Shown piece after piece: positions 26,342-34,341 of a stretch of DNA of 64,000 nucleotides; within the stretch, counting starts at the first letter, position 1, and each line of letters begins with the position of its first letter. Made by a program: the position numbers and the translations under genes. The stretch lies in assembly GCF_000426345.1 (NCBI RefSeq), contig NZ_AUFE01000018.1:1-64000 (forward strand), read 5' to 3'. Source of the DNA: Cupriavidus phytohabitans. GTDB taxonomy: Bacteria > Pseudomonadota > Gammaproteobacteria > Burkholderiales > Burkholderiaceae. The notes under the pieces were generated by a model. It was given only the letters and a program-made list of their open reading frames with translations. It was not told the origin of the DNA and did no database searches.

Positions 26342-27568
26342 ATGCCTGATATCCGCATCGGCGCGACCGCGCTCGCCTGTGCCACCCTCATCTCGGGAAC
26401 CGCCCTGGCGGCCGACCCTGCCCCCGTCAGCGACGGCGTCGTCAAGATCGGTGTCCTCACCGACATGTCGTCCATCTTCTCCGACATCGGCGGCAAGGGC
26501 TCGGTGATCGCCGCGCAGATGGCTGTCGACGACTTCGGCGGCAAGGTGCTCGGCGCGCCCGTGCAGGTGGTCAGCGCCGACCACCAGAACAAGACCGACG
26601 TGGCCGCCACGCTGGCGCGAGGGTGGTTCGACAACCAGAAGGTCGATGTCATCCAGGATGCGCTGCCGTCGTCGGTGGCGCTGGCCGTGTCCAACCTGGG
26701 CAAGCTCAAGCACAAGATCGTCATCGCCAGCGGCGCCGGCACCACGCGGCTCAGCAACGAGGACTGCTCTCCCTACACCATCCAGTACTCTTACGACACC
26801 TACGCCTTCGCCGCCAACACGGTCAAGGCGCTGACCCGCCGCGGCGACAACAGCTGGTACTTCCTGACCGTCGACTACGCCCTGGGCGCCTCGCTGGAAA
26901 AGGACGGCACCGCGGCGCTGTCGAGCGTCGGCGGCACGCTCAAGGGCAAGGCGAAGCATCCGATCAACTCCCCCGACCTGTCATCGTACCTGCTGCAGGG
27001 GCAGGCCTCCGGCGCCCGCGTGATCGGGCTCGCAAATGCCGGCGCCGATACCGTCAACGCGATCAAGACCGCGGCGGACTTCGGCATCAACGGCAGCGGC
27101 AAGCAGCGGCTGGCGGGCCTGCACATGTTTATCAGCGACATCCACAGCCTCGGGCTGCAAGCCGCGCAGGGCATGACGCTGACGACTTCGTTCTACTGGG
27201 ACCGCGACGACGCCACGCGCGCATGGTCGCAGCGCTTCTTCGCCAAGACCGGCAAGATGCCGACGCTGGTCCATGCCGGCGTGTATTCGTCGACCATGCA
27301 CTACCTGAAGGCGATCCAAACCGCGCGCACCGACGACAGCGACGCGGTGCTCGCCAAAATGCGCGCCACGCCGGTCAACGACTTCTTCGCGACCAACGGC
27401 ACCATTCGCGCCGACGGCCTGATGGTGCACGACATGTACCTGGTCGAGGTCAAGCGGCCGCAGGAATCGAAGCGTCCGTGGGACTACTACAAGATCAAGA
27501 GCGTGATCCCGGCCAGCGAAGCATTCCGCCCGCTCAGCGCCAGCGCCTGCCCGCTGGTCAGGAAGTAG
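26342..27568 (+). CDS. ABC-type (Liv-like) periplasmic substrate-binding protein, orphan
   Basis: A signal peptide with cleavage near SGTALAADPA is followed by VKIGVLTDMSSIFSDIGGKG, the start of the leucine/amide-type type I binding fold, and by DYALGASLEKDGTAAL and HAGVYSSTMHYLKAIQTA in the second lobe. The 408-residue length is typical. No permease or ATPase genes lie anywhere in the window, so it must use components encoded elsewhere or have another function such as sensing. Location between an amidase and a DUF2848 gene suggests that it binds the amide or aromatic substrate of the cluster. The ATG at 26342 follows AAGGAG. Confidence 0.92.
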   Translation: MPDIRIGATALACATLISGTALAADPAPVSDGVVKIGVLTDMSSIFSDIGGKGSVIAAQMAVDDFGGKVLGAPVQVVSADHQNKTDVAATLARGWFDNQKVDVIQDALPSSVALAVSNLGKLKHKIVIASGAGTTRLSNEDCSPYTIQYSYDTYAFAANTVKALTRRGDNSWYFLTVDYALGASLEKDGTAALSSVGGTLKGKAKHPINSPDLSSYLLQGQASGARVIGLANAGADTVNAIKTAADFGINGSGKQRLAGLHMFISDIHSLGLQAAQGMTLTTSFYWDRDDATRAWSQRFFAKTGKMPTLVHAGVYSSTMHYLKAIQTARTDDSDAVLAKMRATPVNDFFATNGTIRADGLMVHDMYLVEVKRPQESKRPWDYYKIKSVIPASEAFRPLSASACPLVRK

Positions 27569-27634
27569 GCCTGCCCCACCATGCGGCCGGCGCTGACGCC
27601 GGCCGCCCCTTCCCCGCACAGAGAGCCCCCGAAC

Positions 27635-28324
27635 ATGAAGACCCTTACCTTCAATATCGACAGCCGCCAGGGCAAGTCGCAACGCGCCGTCGCCATCCGC
27701 CAGCTGGTGGTGGCGGGATGGACCGGCCGCGACGTCGAGGCCATGGAAGCCCATATCCGCGAACTGGAAGAGCTTGGCGTGAAGCGGCCGCCCTACACGC
27801 CAGTGTTCTACCGCGTTGCCGCCGAACGGCTGGGCGCCGCGCCGGAGATCCAGGTCAGCGGCGAGGCCAGCAGCGGCGAAGCGGAATTCCTGCTCGTCAA
27901 CGACGGCGGCGAGATCCTGGTGGGCATCGCCTCGGACCACACCGACCGCGAGGCGGAGACCTACGGCATCACCGTGTCCAAGCAGATGTGCGAGAAGCCC
28001 TGCGCGCCGACGCTGTGGAAGCTGACTGAAGTGCAAGGCCACTGGGACCGGCTGGTGCTGCGCTCTTACGCCACCATCGACGGCGAGCGCGTGCTGTACC
28101 AGCAAGGCGCGGTGACGGCGATGCGCTCGCCGGCCGACCTGCTCGACCGCTTTGCCGGGCACGGCGGCAGCTTCGGCGAGGGCTCGGCGATGCTGTGCGG
28201 CACGCTGCCGGCCATCGGCGGCATCCGCCCGGCGCAGCGTTTCGAGATAGAGCTGGAAGACCCGGTGCTGGGCCGCACGCTGCGCCACGCGTATGCGATC
28301 GCGACGCTGCCGGTGGAGGGTTGA
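27635..28324 (+). CDS. DUF2848 family protein (fumarylacetoacetase-like)
   Basis: The 229 residues have the DUF2848 pattern: MKTLTFNIDSRQGK at the start, GWTGRDVEAMEAHIRELEELG, then FLLVNDGGEILVGIASDHTDREAE and SKQMCEKPCAPTLW. I recognise the family but know no proven reaction; the fold is thought to relate to fumarylacetoacetate hydrolases, which cleave C-C bonds. It is the last gene of the flavin-reductase/hydroxylase/cupin/amidase run, 66 bases after the binding-protein gene. A lyase or hydrolase acting late in the pathway would fit. Confidence 0.82.
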   Translation: MKTLTFNIDSRQGKSQRAVAIRQLVVAGWTGRDVEAMEAHIRELEELGVKRPPYTPVFYRVAAERLGAAPEIQVSGEASSGEAEFLLVNDGGEILVGIASDHTDREAETYGITVSKQMCEKPCAPTLWKLTEVQGHWDRLVLRSYATIDGERVLYQQGAVTAMRSPADLLDRFAGHGGSFGEGSAMLCGTLPAIGGIRPAQRFEIELEDPVLGRTLRHAYAIATLPVEG

Positions 28325-28473
28325 GCATGGCGCGCCATCTATTCCGCCGCGGCAAGGTGGCGGCCAACGACAGGGAGGCACGGCCATGCCGCAGGCCTTC
28401 GGACGACCGGAATAGCTCCCCACTACGCGTTAACCCTTGGTTGACGCCTGATCCCTCGCACGCATAGACTTTT

Positions 28474-28502
28474 TATGAACATATCGTTCATTTATGAACA
28501 TA
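28474..28502. promoter_or_regulatory. Three-part operator upstream of the NicC-like gene
   Basis: TATGAACATA occurs exactly twice (28474-28483 and 28493-28502), 19 bases apart, with an inverted half-site GTTCAT (28486-28491) between them. Two direct repeats plus an internal palindrome is the layout known for PcaU/PobR-type IclR operators. The IclR gene at 29764 is the nearest candidate binder. Confidence 0.65.
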
Positions 28503-28522
28503 ACAAGTCAGCGCGCGCCCCA

Positions 28523-28558
28523 CCGTTCCGGAACGCCTCGCTGGCGTTACCGGAACGG
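28523..28558 (+). promoter_or_regulatory. 5' leader hairpin ending four bases before a start codon
   Basis: CCGTTCCGGAACGCC (28523-28537) pairs with the complementary arm at 28543-28558 around the loop TCGCT, with one bulged A: about 15 paired bases. It covers the only purine-rich stretch (GGAACGG) in front of the ATG at 28563, so it could hide the ribosome binding site. Confidence 0.6.
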
Positions 28559-28562
28559 CAAC

Positions 28563-29699
28563 ATGACTTTGAAGATCGGCATCAACGGCGCCGGCATTGG
28601 CGGACTGGCCGCGGCCATCGCGCTGCGCAAGCTCGGCCTCGACGCAGTGGTTTATGAGCAGGCGCCGCGTTTTGCCCGCGTCGGCGCGGACATCAACCTG
28701 ACACCCAACGCGGTGCGCGCGCTGGATGGCCTGGGCGTCGGCGACGCGCTGCGCGAGACCGCGGCACGGCCTTCGCACCGGATCAGCCGCACATGGGATA
28801 CCGGCGCGGAAACCTCGCGCCTGCCGATGCAGGAAGACGCCGAGCGCCGCTACGGCGCCCCGCAGCTCACCATGCATCGCGCCGACCTGATGACCGCGCT
28901 CGAGGCCGCGGTGCCCGCCACGAACGTGCGCCTGGGTCACAAGGCCGTGGCCATCGCGCCGGACGCTGGCGGCGCCACGCTGCGCTTTGCCAATGGCACG
29001 GAGGAGCGCGTCGACGTGCTGGTCGGCGCCGACGGCATCCATTCCACGGTGCGCACCGCGCTGCTCGGCCAGGAAAGCCCGATCTTTACCGGCGTGGTGG
29101 CGTACCGCGCCGTGGTGCCCGCCGAAAAGCTGGCCGGCGTGCCAAACCTTGGCGCCTTCACCAAGTGGTGGGGTCCGGATGCCGCCACGCAGATCGTCAC
29201 CTTCCCGCTCAACCGCGGCCGCGACATCTTTATCTTTGCCACCGTGGCGCAGGAAACATGGCGGCACGAGTCGTGGACCACGCCGGGCCGCGTGGAGGAC
29301 TTGCGCAGCGCTTATGCCGGCTTCCATCCGGAGGCGCGCGCGCTGCTCGATGCCTGCGACGAGGTGCTGATTTCCGCGCTGTACGTGCGCGACCCGCTGC
29401 CGCAGTGGTCGCGCGGCCCGGTCACGCTGCTGGGCGATGCCTGCCATCCGATGATGCCGTTCATGGCGCAGGGCGCCGGCATGGCGATCGAGGATGGCGT
29501 GGTGCTGGCGCGCTGCCTGGCTGATGCGGCGAAGGATGGCGCTGCCGCCGTGCCCGCGGCGCTGGCCCGCTACCAGTCCGCGCGCCACGAGCGCACCAGC
29601 CGCATCCAGATCGGCTCGCGCAGCAATGCTTGGCTCAAGGAAGGCGGCAATGCCGACTGGGTGTACGATTACGACGCCTGGAACGTGGCGCTGGGCTAG
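28563..29699 (+). CDS. FAD-dependent aromatic hydroxylase, NicC/salicylate hydroxylase-like
   Basis: The 378-residue flavoprotein has the FAD dinucleotide site IGINGAGIGGLAAAIAL, the DG motif VLVGADGIHSTVRTALLG and the GD motif PVTLLGDACHPMMPFMAQGA. The C-terminus DWVYDYDAWNVALG resembles that of 6-hydroxynicotinate 3-monooxygenase (NicC), which decarboxylatively hydroxylates its substrate; salicylate hydroxylases are a close alternative. It is a single-component NAD(P)H enzyme. The ATG at 28563 is chosen since an upstream in-frame ATG (28494) lies inside the operator and lacks a ribosome site. A terminator follows, and an IclR gene comes next. Confidence 0.88.
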   Translation: MTLKIGINGAGIGGLAAAIALRKLGLDAVVYEQAPRFARVGADINLTPNAVRALDGLGVGDALRETAARPSHRISRTWDTGAETSRLPMQEDAERRYGAPQLTMHRADLMTALEAAVPATNVRLGHKAVAIAPDAGGATLRFANGTEERVDVLVGADGIHSTVRTALLGQESPIFTGVVAYRAVVPAEKLAGVPNLGAFTKWWGPDAATQIVTFPLNRGRDIFIFATVAQETWRHESWTTPGRVEDLRSAYAGFHPEARALLDACDEVLISALYVRDPLPQWSRGPVTLLGDACHPMMPFMAQGAGMAIEDGVVLARCLADAAKDGAAAVPAALARYQSARHERTSRIQIGSRSNAWLKEGGNADWVYDYDAWNVALG

Positions 29700-29721
29700 C
29701 GCCCCGCTTCGTTCCCCCGGC

Positions 29722-29745
29722 ACGGCCGCCTGCGCGGCCGTTTTC
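29722..29745 (+). terminator. Rho-independent terminator between hydroxylase and IclR genes
   Basis: ACGGCCGC and GCGGCCGT form an 8-bp perfect stem around CTGC, followed by TTTTC. It lies 22 bases after the hydroxylase stop and 19 before the IclR start, so the IclR gene depends on read-through or on a promoter overlapping this hairpin. Confidence 0.85.
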
Positions 29746-29763
29746 ATTGCCAGCCATCCGAAG

Positions 29764-30606
29764 ATGCCCAAGTCCCGCCCGCCGACCGAAACCGACCCCG
29801 ACGACAGCGCCGAAACCGAAGACGCCCGCGAAGCCCAGCTGGTCTCGCCGGTGATCCGCGGCCTGCGCCTGCTGCGCTATATCGCCGAAGGCGGCTCAAC
29901 AGCCAACCTGAGCGAGGTCGGTCGCCGCATCGACGTGAACCGCGTCACCGTGATGCGGCTGCTGGACACGCTTGAGCATGAAGGCATGGTCGAACGCCTG
30001 CCGCATGGCGGCCACCAGGTCGGCTTCAATTTCCTCAAGCTCGCGTCGCGCGTGCTGGCATCGAACGACCTGACCAGCCTGGCCGCGCGCGTGCTGGCAA
30101 GGCTGAGCGGTTCGCTGCAGCTGTCCGCATACCTGGTGGTGCGCGACGGCGGCCATGCGCTCTACCTGCTGCGCCACATGCCGGCGGCCACGCTGGTCAG
30201 CAATATCCAGGTCGGCAGCCGCGTACCGGCGCATCTGACCACGCCTGGCCGCATGCTGATTGCCGGCCTGCCGCCGGAAACACTGAGGGAGTTGCTGGGC
30301 CCGGACCCGCTGCCGACCGTGACCGGCCAGAGCCCGGCTACCCATGCACGCCTGGCAGATATCCTTGCCGCCGACCGCGAGCGCGACTGCGCCTGGAGTT
30401 TTTCGGCCTACGAACCCGGGATCGATTCGTGCGCGGCACCGGTGCGCGGCGCCGATGGCGAAGTCGTCGCCGCCCTGAGCGTGGCGGGACCGCAGCAGCG
30501 TTTCGAGCACGACGGCACGCTGCGCGAACGCGTGGAGAAGGAAGTCAGGGCGGCGGCGCGCGACCTGTCGGCGCTGCTGGGTTACCGTCCTGAGCGCCAG
30601 CGCTGA
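29764..30606 (+). CDS. IclR-family regulator of the hydroxylase cluster
   Basis: Residues 30-90 form the IclR winged helix (SPVIRGLRLLRYIAEGGSTA, VNRVTVMRLLDTLEHEGMVER). The C-terminal GAF-like effector domain includes YLLRHMPAATLVSNIQVGSR and DSCAAPVRGADGEVVAALSV. Length is 280 residues. It is clearly different from the two near-identical IclR proteins encoded at 31696 and 48106. Position behind the NicC-like gene suggests it controls that gene through the 28474-28502 operator, probably sensing an aromatic acid. Confidence 0.92.
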   Translation: MPKSRPPTETDPDDSAETEDAREAQLVSPVIRGLRLLRYIAEGGSTANLSEVGRRIDVNRVTVMRLLDTLEHEGMVERLPHGGHQVGFNFLKLASRVLASNDLTSLAARVLARLSGSLQLSAYLVVRDGGHALYLLRHMPAATLVSNIQVGSRVPAHLTTPGRMLIAGLPPETLRELLGPDPLPTVTGQSPATHARLADILAADRERDCAWSFSAYEPGIDSCAAPVRGADGEVVAALSVAGPQQRFEHDGTLRERVEKEVRAAARDLSALLGYRPERQR

Positions 30607-30640
30607 GTGCCAACGGCTCGCGCCGAGCGCCAACGTTTGC

Positions 30641-30678
30641 CGCCGTCTGCCCCCGCCGTCTGCCCCCGCTGTCTGCCT
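30641..30678. repeat. Three tandem 13-bp units
   Basis: CGCCGTCTGCCCC occurs twice exactly (from 30641 and 30654), then as a third copy with changes at two or three positions. It fills the gap between the convergent IclR and Bug genes and could be variable in copy number. Confidence 0.7.
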
Positions 30679-31686
30679 CTATTCCGCGGTAATCCCGTAC
30701 TCGCGGATCAGCTTCGCCCATGACGCGGTTTCCTGGCGGATGCGCGCATCGAGCGCCTGCGGCGTGCTGCCGGCCGGTTCCATGCCCAGGCGCTGCAGTT
30801 CCGCGCGCACTGCCGGCGTAGCCAGCAAGGCGCGTACGTCGGCGCTTAGCGCATCCGCCGCCTGCTGCGGCGTGGCCCTGGGCACCAGCAGCGCATACCA
30901 CGAACTGACATCGATGCCGGGCACGCCCTGCTCCGCCAGCGACGGCACGCCCGGTGCCGCCGGCGAGCGCCTGGCCTGCGTCACGGCCAGCGCGCGCAGC
31001 TGGCCCGACTGGATGAACGGCGCCAGTGTCGGCCAGGTGCCGAACAGCATCGGCACCTGGCCACCGACCACGTCGTTGAGCGCTTGCGTGGTGCCCTTGT
31101 ATGGCACGTGCAGCAGCGCAATGCCGGCCTTGTGGCGGAACAGCTCGCCAGCCAGGTGCAGCCCGCTGCCGACACCGGGGCTGGCGTAGCCCAGCGGCTT
31201 GCCGCGCTTGTCGGCCTGCTGCGCCAGTTTCACCAGTTCCTGCACGCTGTTCGCCCTGACCGACGGATGCACCGCGAGCACGTTGGGCGAGCCCGCCAGC
31301 AGCGACACCGCGCGAAAATCGCGTTCGACGTTGTACGTCAGCGCCGGCATCAGCGTGGGATTGATGGTGAGGTTGCCGGCCGGCGCGACCAGCAGCGTGC
31401 AGCCGTCGCCAGGCGCGCGCCGCACGGTGTCGATGCCGATATTGCCGTTGGCGCCAGGCTTGTTGTCGACCACGAAGGGCGTGCCGCGCTTCTGCTGCAG
31501 GCCGTGCGCAAGCGTGCGCGCCAGCTGGTCGGCCGGGCCACCGGCGGGAAACGGCACCACGATGCGCACGCTGGCGCAGCTGGCCGCCTGCGCTGTCTGC
31601 CCGGACATGGCTGCGGCCAGGACCATGGCCGCACCCAGCCATTGGCGCCAGCGCGCCGAACGCTTCGATAGCCTGAGTTGCTGCAT
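30679..31686 (-). CDS. TctC/Bug-family periplasmic binding protein 1
   Basis: A 335-residue protein with signal peptide (cleavage near GQTAQAASCA) and the Bug landmarks RIVVPFPAGGPADQLARTLA, FVVDNKPGANGNIG and HVPYKGTTQALNDVVGGQV. Bug proteins bind carboxylates, often aromatic or dicarboxylic acids, for tripartite transporters or signalling. No TctA/TctB membrane genes are in the window, which is usual for the expanded Bug family. It starts ten bases after the IclR gene at 31696 ends, so both are one operon and may handle the same compound. Confidence 0.93.
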   Translation of the reverse strand: MQQLRLSKRSARWRQWLGAAMVLAAAMSGQTAQAASCASVRIVVPFPAGGPADQLARTLAHGLQQKRGTPFVVDNKPGANGNIGIDTVRRAPGDGCTLLVAPAGNLTINPTLMPALTYNVERDFRAVSLLAGSPNVLAVHPSVRANSVQELVKLAQQADKRGKPLGYASPGVGSGLHLAGELFRHKAGIALLHVPYKGTTQALNDVVGGQVPMLFGTWPTLAPFIQSGQLRALAVTQARRSPAAPGVPSLAEQGVPGIDVSSWYALLVPRATPQQAADALSADVRALLATPAVRAELQRLGMEPAGSTPQALDARIRQETASWAKLIREYGITAE

Positions 31687-31695
31687 GTTGCTGCC

Positions 31696-32523
31696 TTATA
31701 CAAACGGTTTCGGCATGACCGGACGGTAGTCGAGCAGACGCGACAGCTCCGCCGCCGCCTGCCTGACTTTCTCGACCATGCCATCCAGCTGGTCGGGTTC
31801 GATGCGCGCGGCGGGAATGGTGGCACCGAGCGCCGCCACCACCTTGCCGGTGCGGTCGCGCACCGGCGCCGCGATGGTCGAGATGCTGGCCTCGAAGAAG
31901 CCTTCCTGCAGCACGTAGCCACGCTCGCGGTCGCGCTGGACCATTTCGTACAGCTCCTGGACCGTGCGCGGGGTGCTCTCGGAATACACTTCGAGCCGGT
32001 CTTCCGGGTACAGCGCGCGCAGTTCTTCCAGCGTCAGGTCTTCCAGCAGCACCCGGCCCAGCACGGTTGCATGCGCCGGCAGCCGCGTGCCGACGTTGAC
32101 CGTGCTGGCGAACGGCCGCGCCGCGACCGACTTGGCCACGTAGACGATCGAGCGCCCGTCGCGCACCACCAGGTTGCACGGGTAGTGGATCTCGTCGCGC
32201 AGCCGGTCGAGCAGCGGCCGGCCCAGTTCGGTCAGTTCCAGCGAGGCCAGGTAATCAAAACCCAGCCGCAGCACCGCCATGCCCAGGCGGAATTCGCGCC
32301 CGCCATCGGTGCGCTCGACAAAGCCCATCATTTCCAGCGTGGCCAGCAGCCGGAACACGGTCGAGCGCGGCACCTTGAGGCGGCGCGCCAGGTCGGCGGC
32401 GGACAGGGTGCGCTCGCGGCTGCTGAACTCGCCCAGCAGCCGCAGGCCGCGCTCCAGGCCGGGCACGATGTATTTGTCCTGGCCGCTGTCCTTGTCGTCC
32501 TCTTGCGGCGTATCGGTGGTCAT
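31696..32523 (-). CDS. IclR-family regulator A
   Basis: The 275-residue protein has PGLERGLRLLGEFSSRERTL, AADLARRLKVPRSTVFRLLATL in the helix-turn-helix and the effector-domain block FEASISTIAAPVRDRTGKVVAAL. It is nearly the same as the IclR protein encoded at 48106 over the whole length, including the reader helix KVPRSTVFRLL, so both probably recognise the same DNA. The start MTTDTPQ at 32523 is preferred; an earlier in-frame ATG would overlap an inverted repeat. Gene order IclR-Bug suggests joint control. It is a leading candidate to bind the shared boxes at 38641, 51833, 52869 and 53265. Confidence 0.94.
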   Translation of the reverse strand: MTTDTPQEDDKDSGQDKYIVPGLERGLRLLGEFSSRERTLSAADLARRLKVPRSTVFRLLATLEMMGFVERTDGGREFRLGMAVLRLGFDYLASLELTELGRPLLDRLRDEIHYPCNLVVRDGRSIVYVAKSVAARPFASTVNVGTRLPAHATVLGRVLLEDLTLEELRALYPEDRLEVYSESTPRTVQELYEMVQRDRERGYVLQEGFFEASISTIAAPVRDRTGKVVAALGATIPAARIEPDQLDGMVEKVRQAAAELSRLLDYRPVMPKPFV

Positions 32524-32557
32524 GGTCTGTCTCTGCAGGTTTCGGTCTTGGCGTGAC

Positions 32558-32582
32558 GCTTTCATATATCACGCCTGAAAGC
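32558..32582. promoter_or_regulatory. Inverted repeat upstream of IclR gene A
   Basis: GCTTTCA and TGAAAGC form a perfect 7-11-7 inverted repeat ending 35 bases before the IclR start. The left part, CTTTCATATAT, resembles the TGTTTCATATATAAAAC boxes elsewhere in the window, so it may be a weak autoregulatory site. Confidence 0.5.
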
Positions 32583-32682
32583 GATAGGGTACCTGTTCTG
32601 CGGACGAAGACCCTTCTTTGGGGGGGCGGGCTTGTGGAATTGACGTGCAACCCTTCGTTGAGGCGCCGGCCCTCTCCCCCGG

Positions 32683-32706
32683 CCCTCTCCCGCAAGCGGG
32701 AGAGGG
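32683..32706. repeat. Dispersed CCCTCTCCCGC/GCGGGAGAGGG hairpin, copy 1
   Basis: An 11-bp perfect inverted repeat with two bases between arms, followed by GGAGCAAACA. The same core and flank recur at 44719, with further copies at 40987 and 41131, so this is a family of small intergenic palindromes of the REP type. Confidence 0.75.
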
Positions 32707-33026
32707 GAGCAAACAAGCGGGAAGGGACAGGCCTGCGGGCTCGTCAGCGATAGCACCAAGCGAGCGCAGCGACGCATTCCGTGCCCGGGCCCCCGACCTG
32801 AGATGCTGCCGGCGCGCAGCGCAGCCGTAGGCGTTCCTGCGTTGCCGTCAACAGCAGGGGCCCCCAAACCTTCTGGGCTCGTTCAACCAGCATGTCAATT
32901 TCGCCGCCGTGGTGCACCCTTGCGGCAGGCAGTCGCGCTATGTGAGGAAGCCCAGCCCCGTACGTGAGCCCTCGCACGCTACGATAAGAGTGGCCGCCCG
33001 CAGGGCAGTAAACGCGCTTTCTGGTG

Positions 33027-33070
33027 ACTCTTTGTCGCTCGGACAAAGAGTTACCCGCCCTTTAGGGCGG
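33027..33070 (-). terminator. Two tandem hairpins after the molybdenum hydroxylase operon
   Basis: ACTCTTTGTC/GACAAAGAGT (33027-33051, loop GCTCG) and CCGCCC/GGGCGG (33055-33070, loop TTTA) lie 65 bases beyond the stop of the last minus-strand gene. They probably end that transcript, though no clean T-tract follows on the minus strand. Confidence 0.5.
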
Positions 33071-33134
33071 AACCGGGCATATCAAATATCCACCAGATGC
33101 CAGCCGCAGCCCCAGCAAACCAAACAAACAAGCT

Positions 33135-33866
33135 TCACCGCAAATACTCCCGCAACCAAGCCGCACACTGCTCCCCCTGCGCCGCAGGCCATCGCACCAC
33201 GATCGTCTCGTCGCGACGCCGCAACTCCACACAAATATCGCTCAGCGGCCCGCGTGCGGCACCGCCACGCCCGAGCAGCCGCGCAACCAGGCCGGGCGCC
33301 GGCGACGGCAGCACCGCATGGCCATTTGCGGCAGGCGCGGTGCAGGATTGCGAGCGCACTGGCGAGGACGGCTGCGGCTTGGCTACCGCTTGCGGTTGTG
33401 ATTGCGTTTGTGATTGCCCCTGCGGCGACAGCCGCGCCAGCAGGTTGGCCCCAAACTCATCCCACATCCGATCCGCCTTGGTCTTCATCACGCTCAGCCC
33501 GAACGTGCCAAGCCGCCCCAGCACATCCACCTGCACCCTGATGCGCAACTGCGTCGAGCCATCTTCCTGTCCGGTCAGGAAGATCTCGCTGGACTGGCGC
33601 AGCGAACTCGCCACCGATGCGTCCTCGCCGGTACCCTCGGTGCGCAGGTAATGCGGCGCACGGGTCTCCACAATCTTCGTATGCAGCCGGAAGCGCGCGT
33701 TGATGAAGGCGATCTTCACCGCCATATGCGCGATGTACTCGACATCGCTCAGGACCTCGATCGATTCCATGCCGGGCACGCAGGCGCCCATCACGTTGGG
33801 ATCGAGCAGCAGCTCCCACACGCGCGCCGGCGGCGCCGCGGTCACAAGGGTCTTTTCAATTTCCAC
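33135..33866 (-). CDS. CoxG-like SRPBCC protein of the molybdenum hydroxylase operon
   Basis: The first 145 residues form a CoxG/START-like domain: IEKTLVTAAPPARVWELLLD, then VMGACVPGMESIEVLSDVEY and VDVLGRLGTFGLSVMKTKAD. CoxG proteins help anchor or assemble CO dehydrogenase-type enzymes at the membrane. A Gln/Pro/Ser-rich linker follows (QSQTQSQPQAVAKPQ) and a C-terminal segment of about 60 residues of unknown function. The GTG start at 33866 has GGAG upstream and overlaps the end of the Fe-S subunit gene by 11 bases, showing translational coupling. Total 243 residues. Confidence 0.88.
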   Translation of the reverse strand: MEIEKTLVTAAPPARVWELLLDPNVMGACVPGMESIEVLSDVEYIAHMAVKIAFINARFRLHTKIVETRAPHYLRTEGTGEDASVASSLRQSSEIFLTGQEDGSTQLRIRVQVDVLGRLGTFGLSVMKTKADRMWDEFGANLLARLSPQGQSQTQSQPQAVAKPQPSSPVRSQSCTAPAANGHAVLPSPAPGLVARLLGRGGAARGPLSDICVELRRRDETIVVRWPAAQGEQCAAWLREYLR

Positions 33867-34332
33867 GCATTTTCTCCGCGGCGGACAGCACGGATTCGAC
33901 GATGCCCACATAGCCGGTGCAGCGGCACAGGTTGCCGTTCAGGCCGTGGCGGACTTCGTCTTCCGTCGGGTTGGGATTGTTGGCAAGCAGCGCGCACGAC
34001 GCCATCAGGAAGCCGGGCGTGCAATAGCCGCACTGCAGCCCGCCGTTGTCCATGAAGCACTGCTGCAGCGGATGCAGCTGGCCGTCGGCGGCCAGCCCCT
34101 CCACTGTCATCACGTGGCGCCCGCGCACCTGCACGGCAAGCATCAGGCAGGACTTGACCACCTCGCCGTCGACCAGCACGGAGCAGGCGCCGCAGATGCC
34201 GGTCTCGCAGCCGCGCTTGGTGCCGGTCAGGTTGAGGTCGTCGCGCAGCAGGTCGGAAAGCAGGCGCCGGGCCGGCACCTCGACCTGGTGTTCTTCACCA
34301 TTGACGGTGAGTTCGATACTGACTTTGTTCAT
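33856..34332 (-). CDS. Molybdenum hydroxylase small subunit, [2Fe-2S]
   Basis: This 158-residue subunit has both Fe-S clusters of the xanthine oxidase family: the plant-ferredoxin type CETGICGACSVLVDGEVVKSC and the helical type CGYCTPGF with CRCTGY. Electrons pass through them from the molybdopterin site to FAD. Length is the family norm for the separate small subunit (CoxS, NdhS, QorS type). It is preceded by the FAD subunit gene with nine bases between and overlaps the CoxG-like gene. Confidence 0.95.
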   Translation of the reverse strand: MNKVSIELTVNGEEHQVEVPARRLLSDLLRDDLNLTGTKRGCETGICGACSVLVDGEVVKSCLMLAVQVRGRHVMTVEGLAADGQLHPLQQCFMDNGGLQCGYCTPGFLMASCALLANNPNPTEDEVRHGLNGNLCRCTGYVGIVESVLSAAEKMRGN

Positions 34333-34341
34333 GGCGATTCC

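Larger units (their letters stand above)
32524..33134. other. Intergenic region, non-coding, repeats and hairpins
   Basis: No supported gene lies in these 611 bases. Open frames on both strands (about 100 residues at 32744-33046) lack a ribosome site and look like no family I know. The region holds the IclR operator candidate (32558), a dispersed CCCTCTCCCGC hairpin (32683) and two tandem hairpins (33027-33070) downstream of the molybdenum hydroxylase operon. The stretch 32910-33060 may be a decayed repeat element. Confidence 0.5.

Noticed and set aside
28494..28562. An upstream in-frame start for the NicC-like hydroxylase
   Set aside because: The extra 23 residues are not flavoprotein-like, the ATG has no ribosome site and it lies inside the direct-repeat operator.
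32744..33046. A 100-codon frame on the minus strand in the large intergenic region
   Set aside because: No ribosome binding site, no family resemblance, and its first codons overlap the tandem hairpins; it could be a relic of a repeat but not a supported gene.
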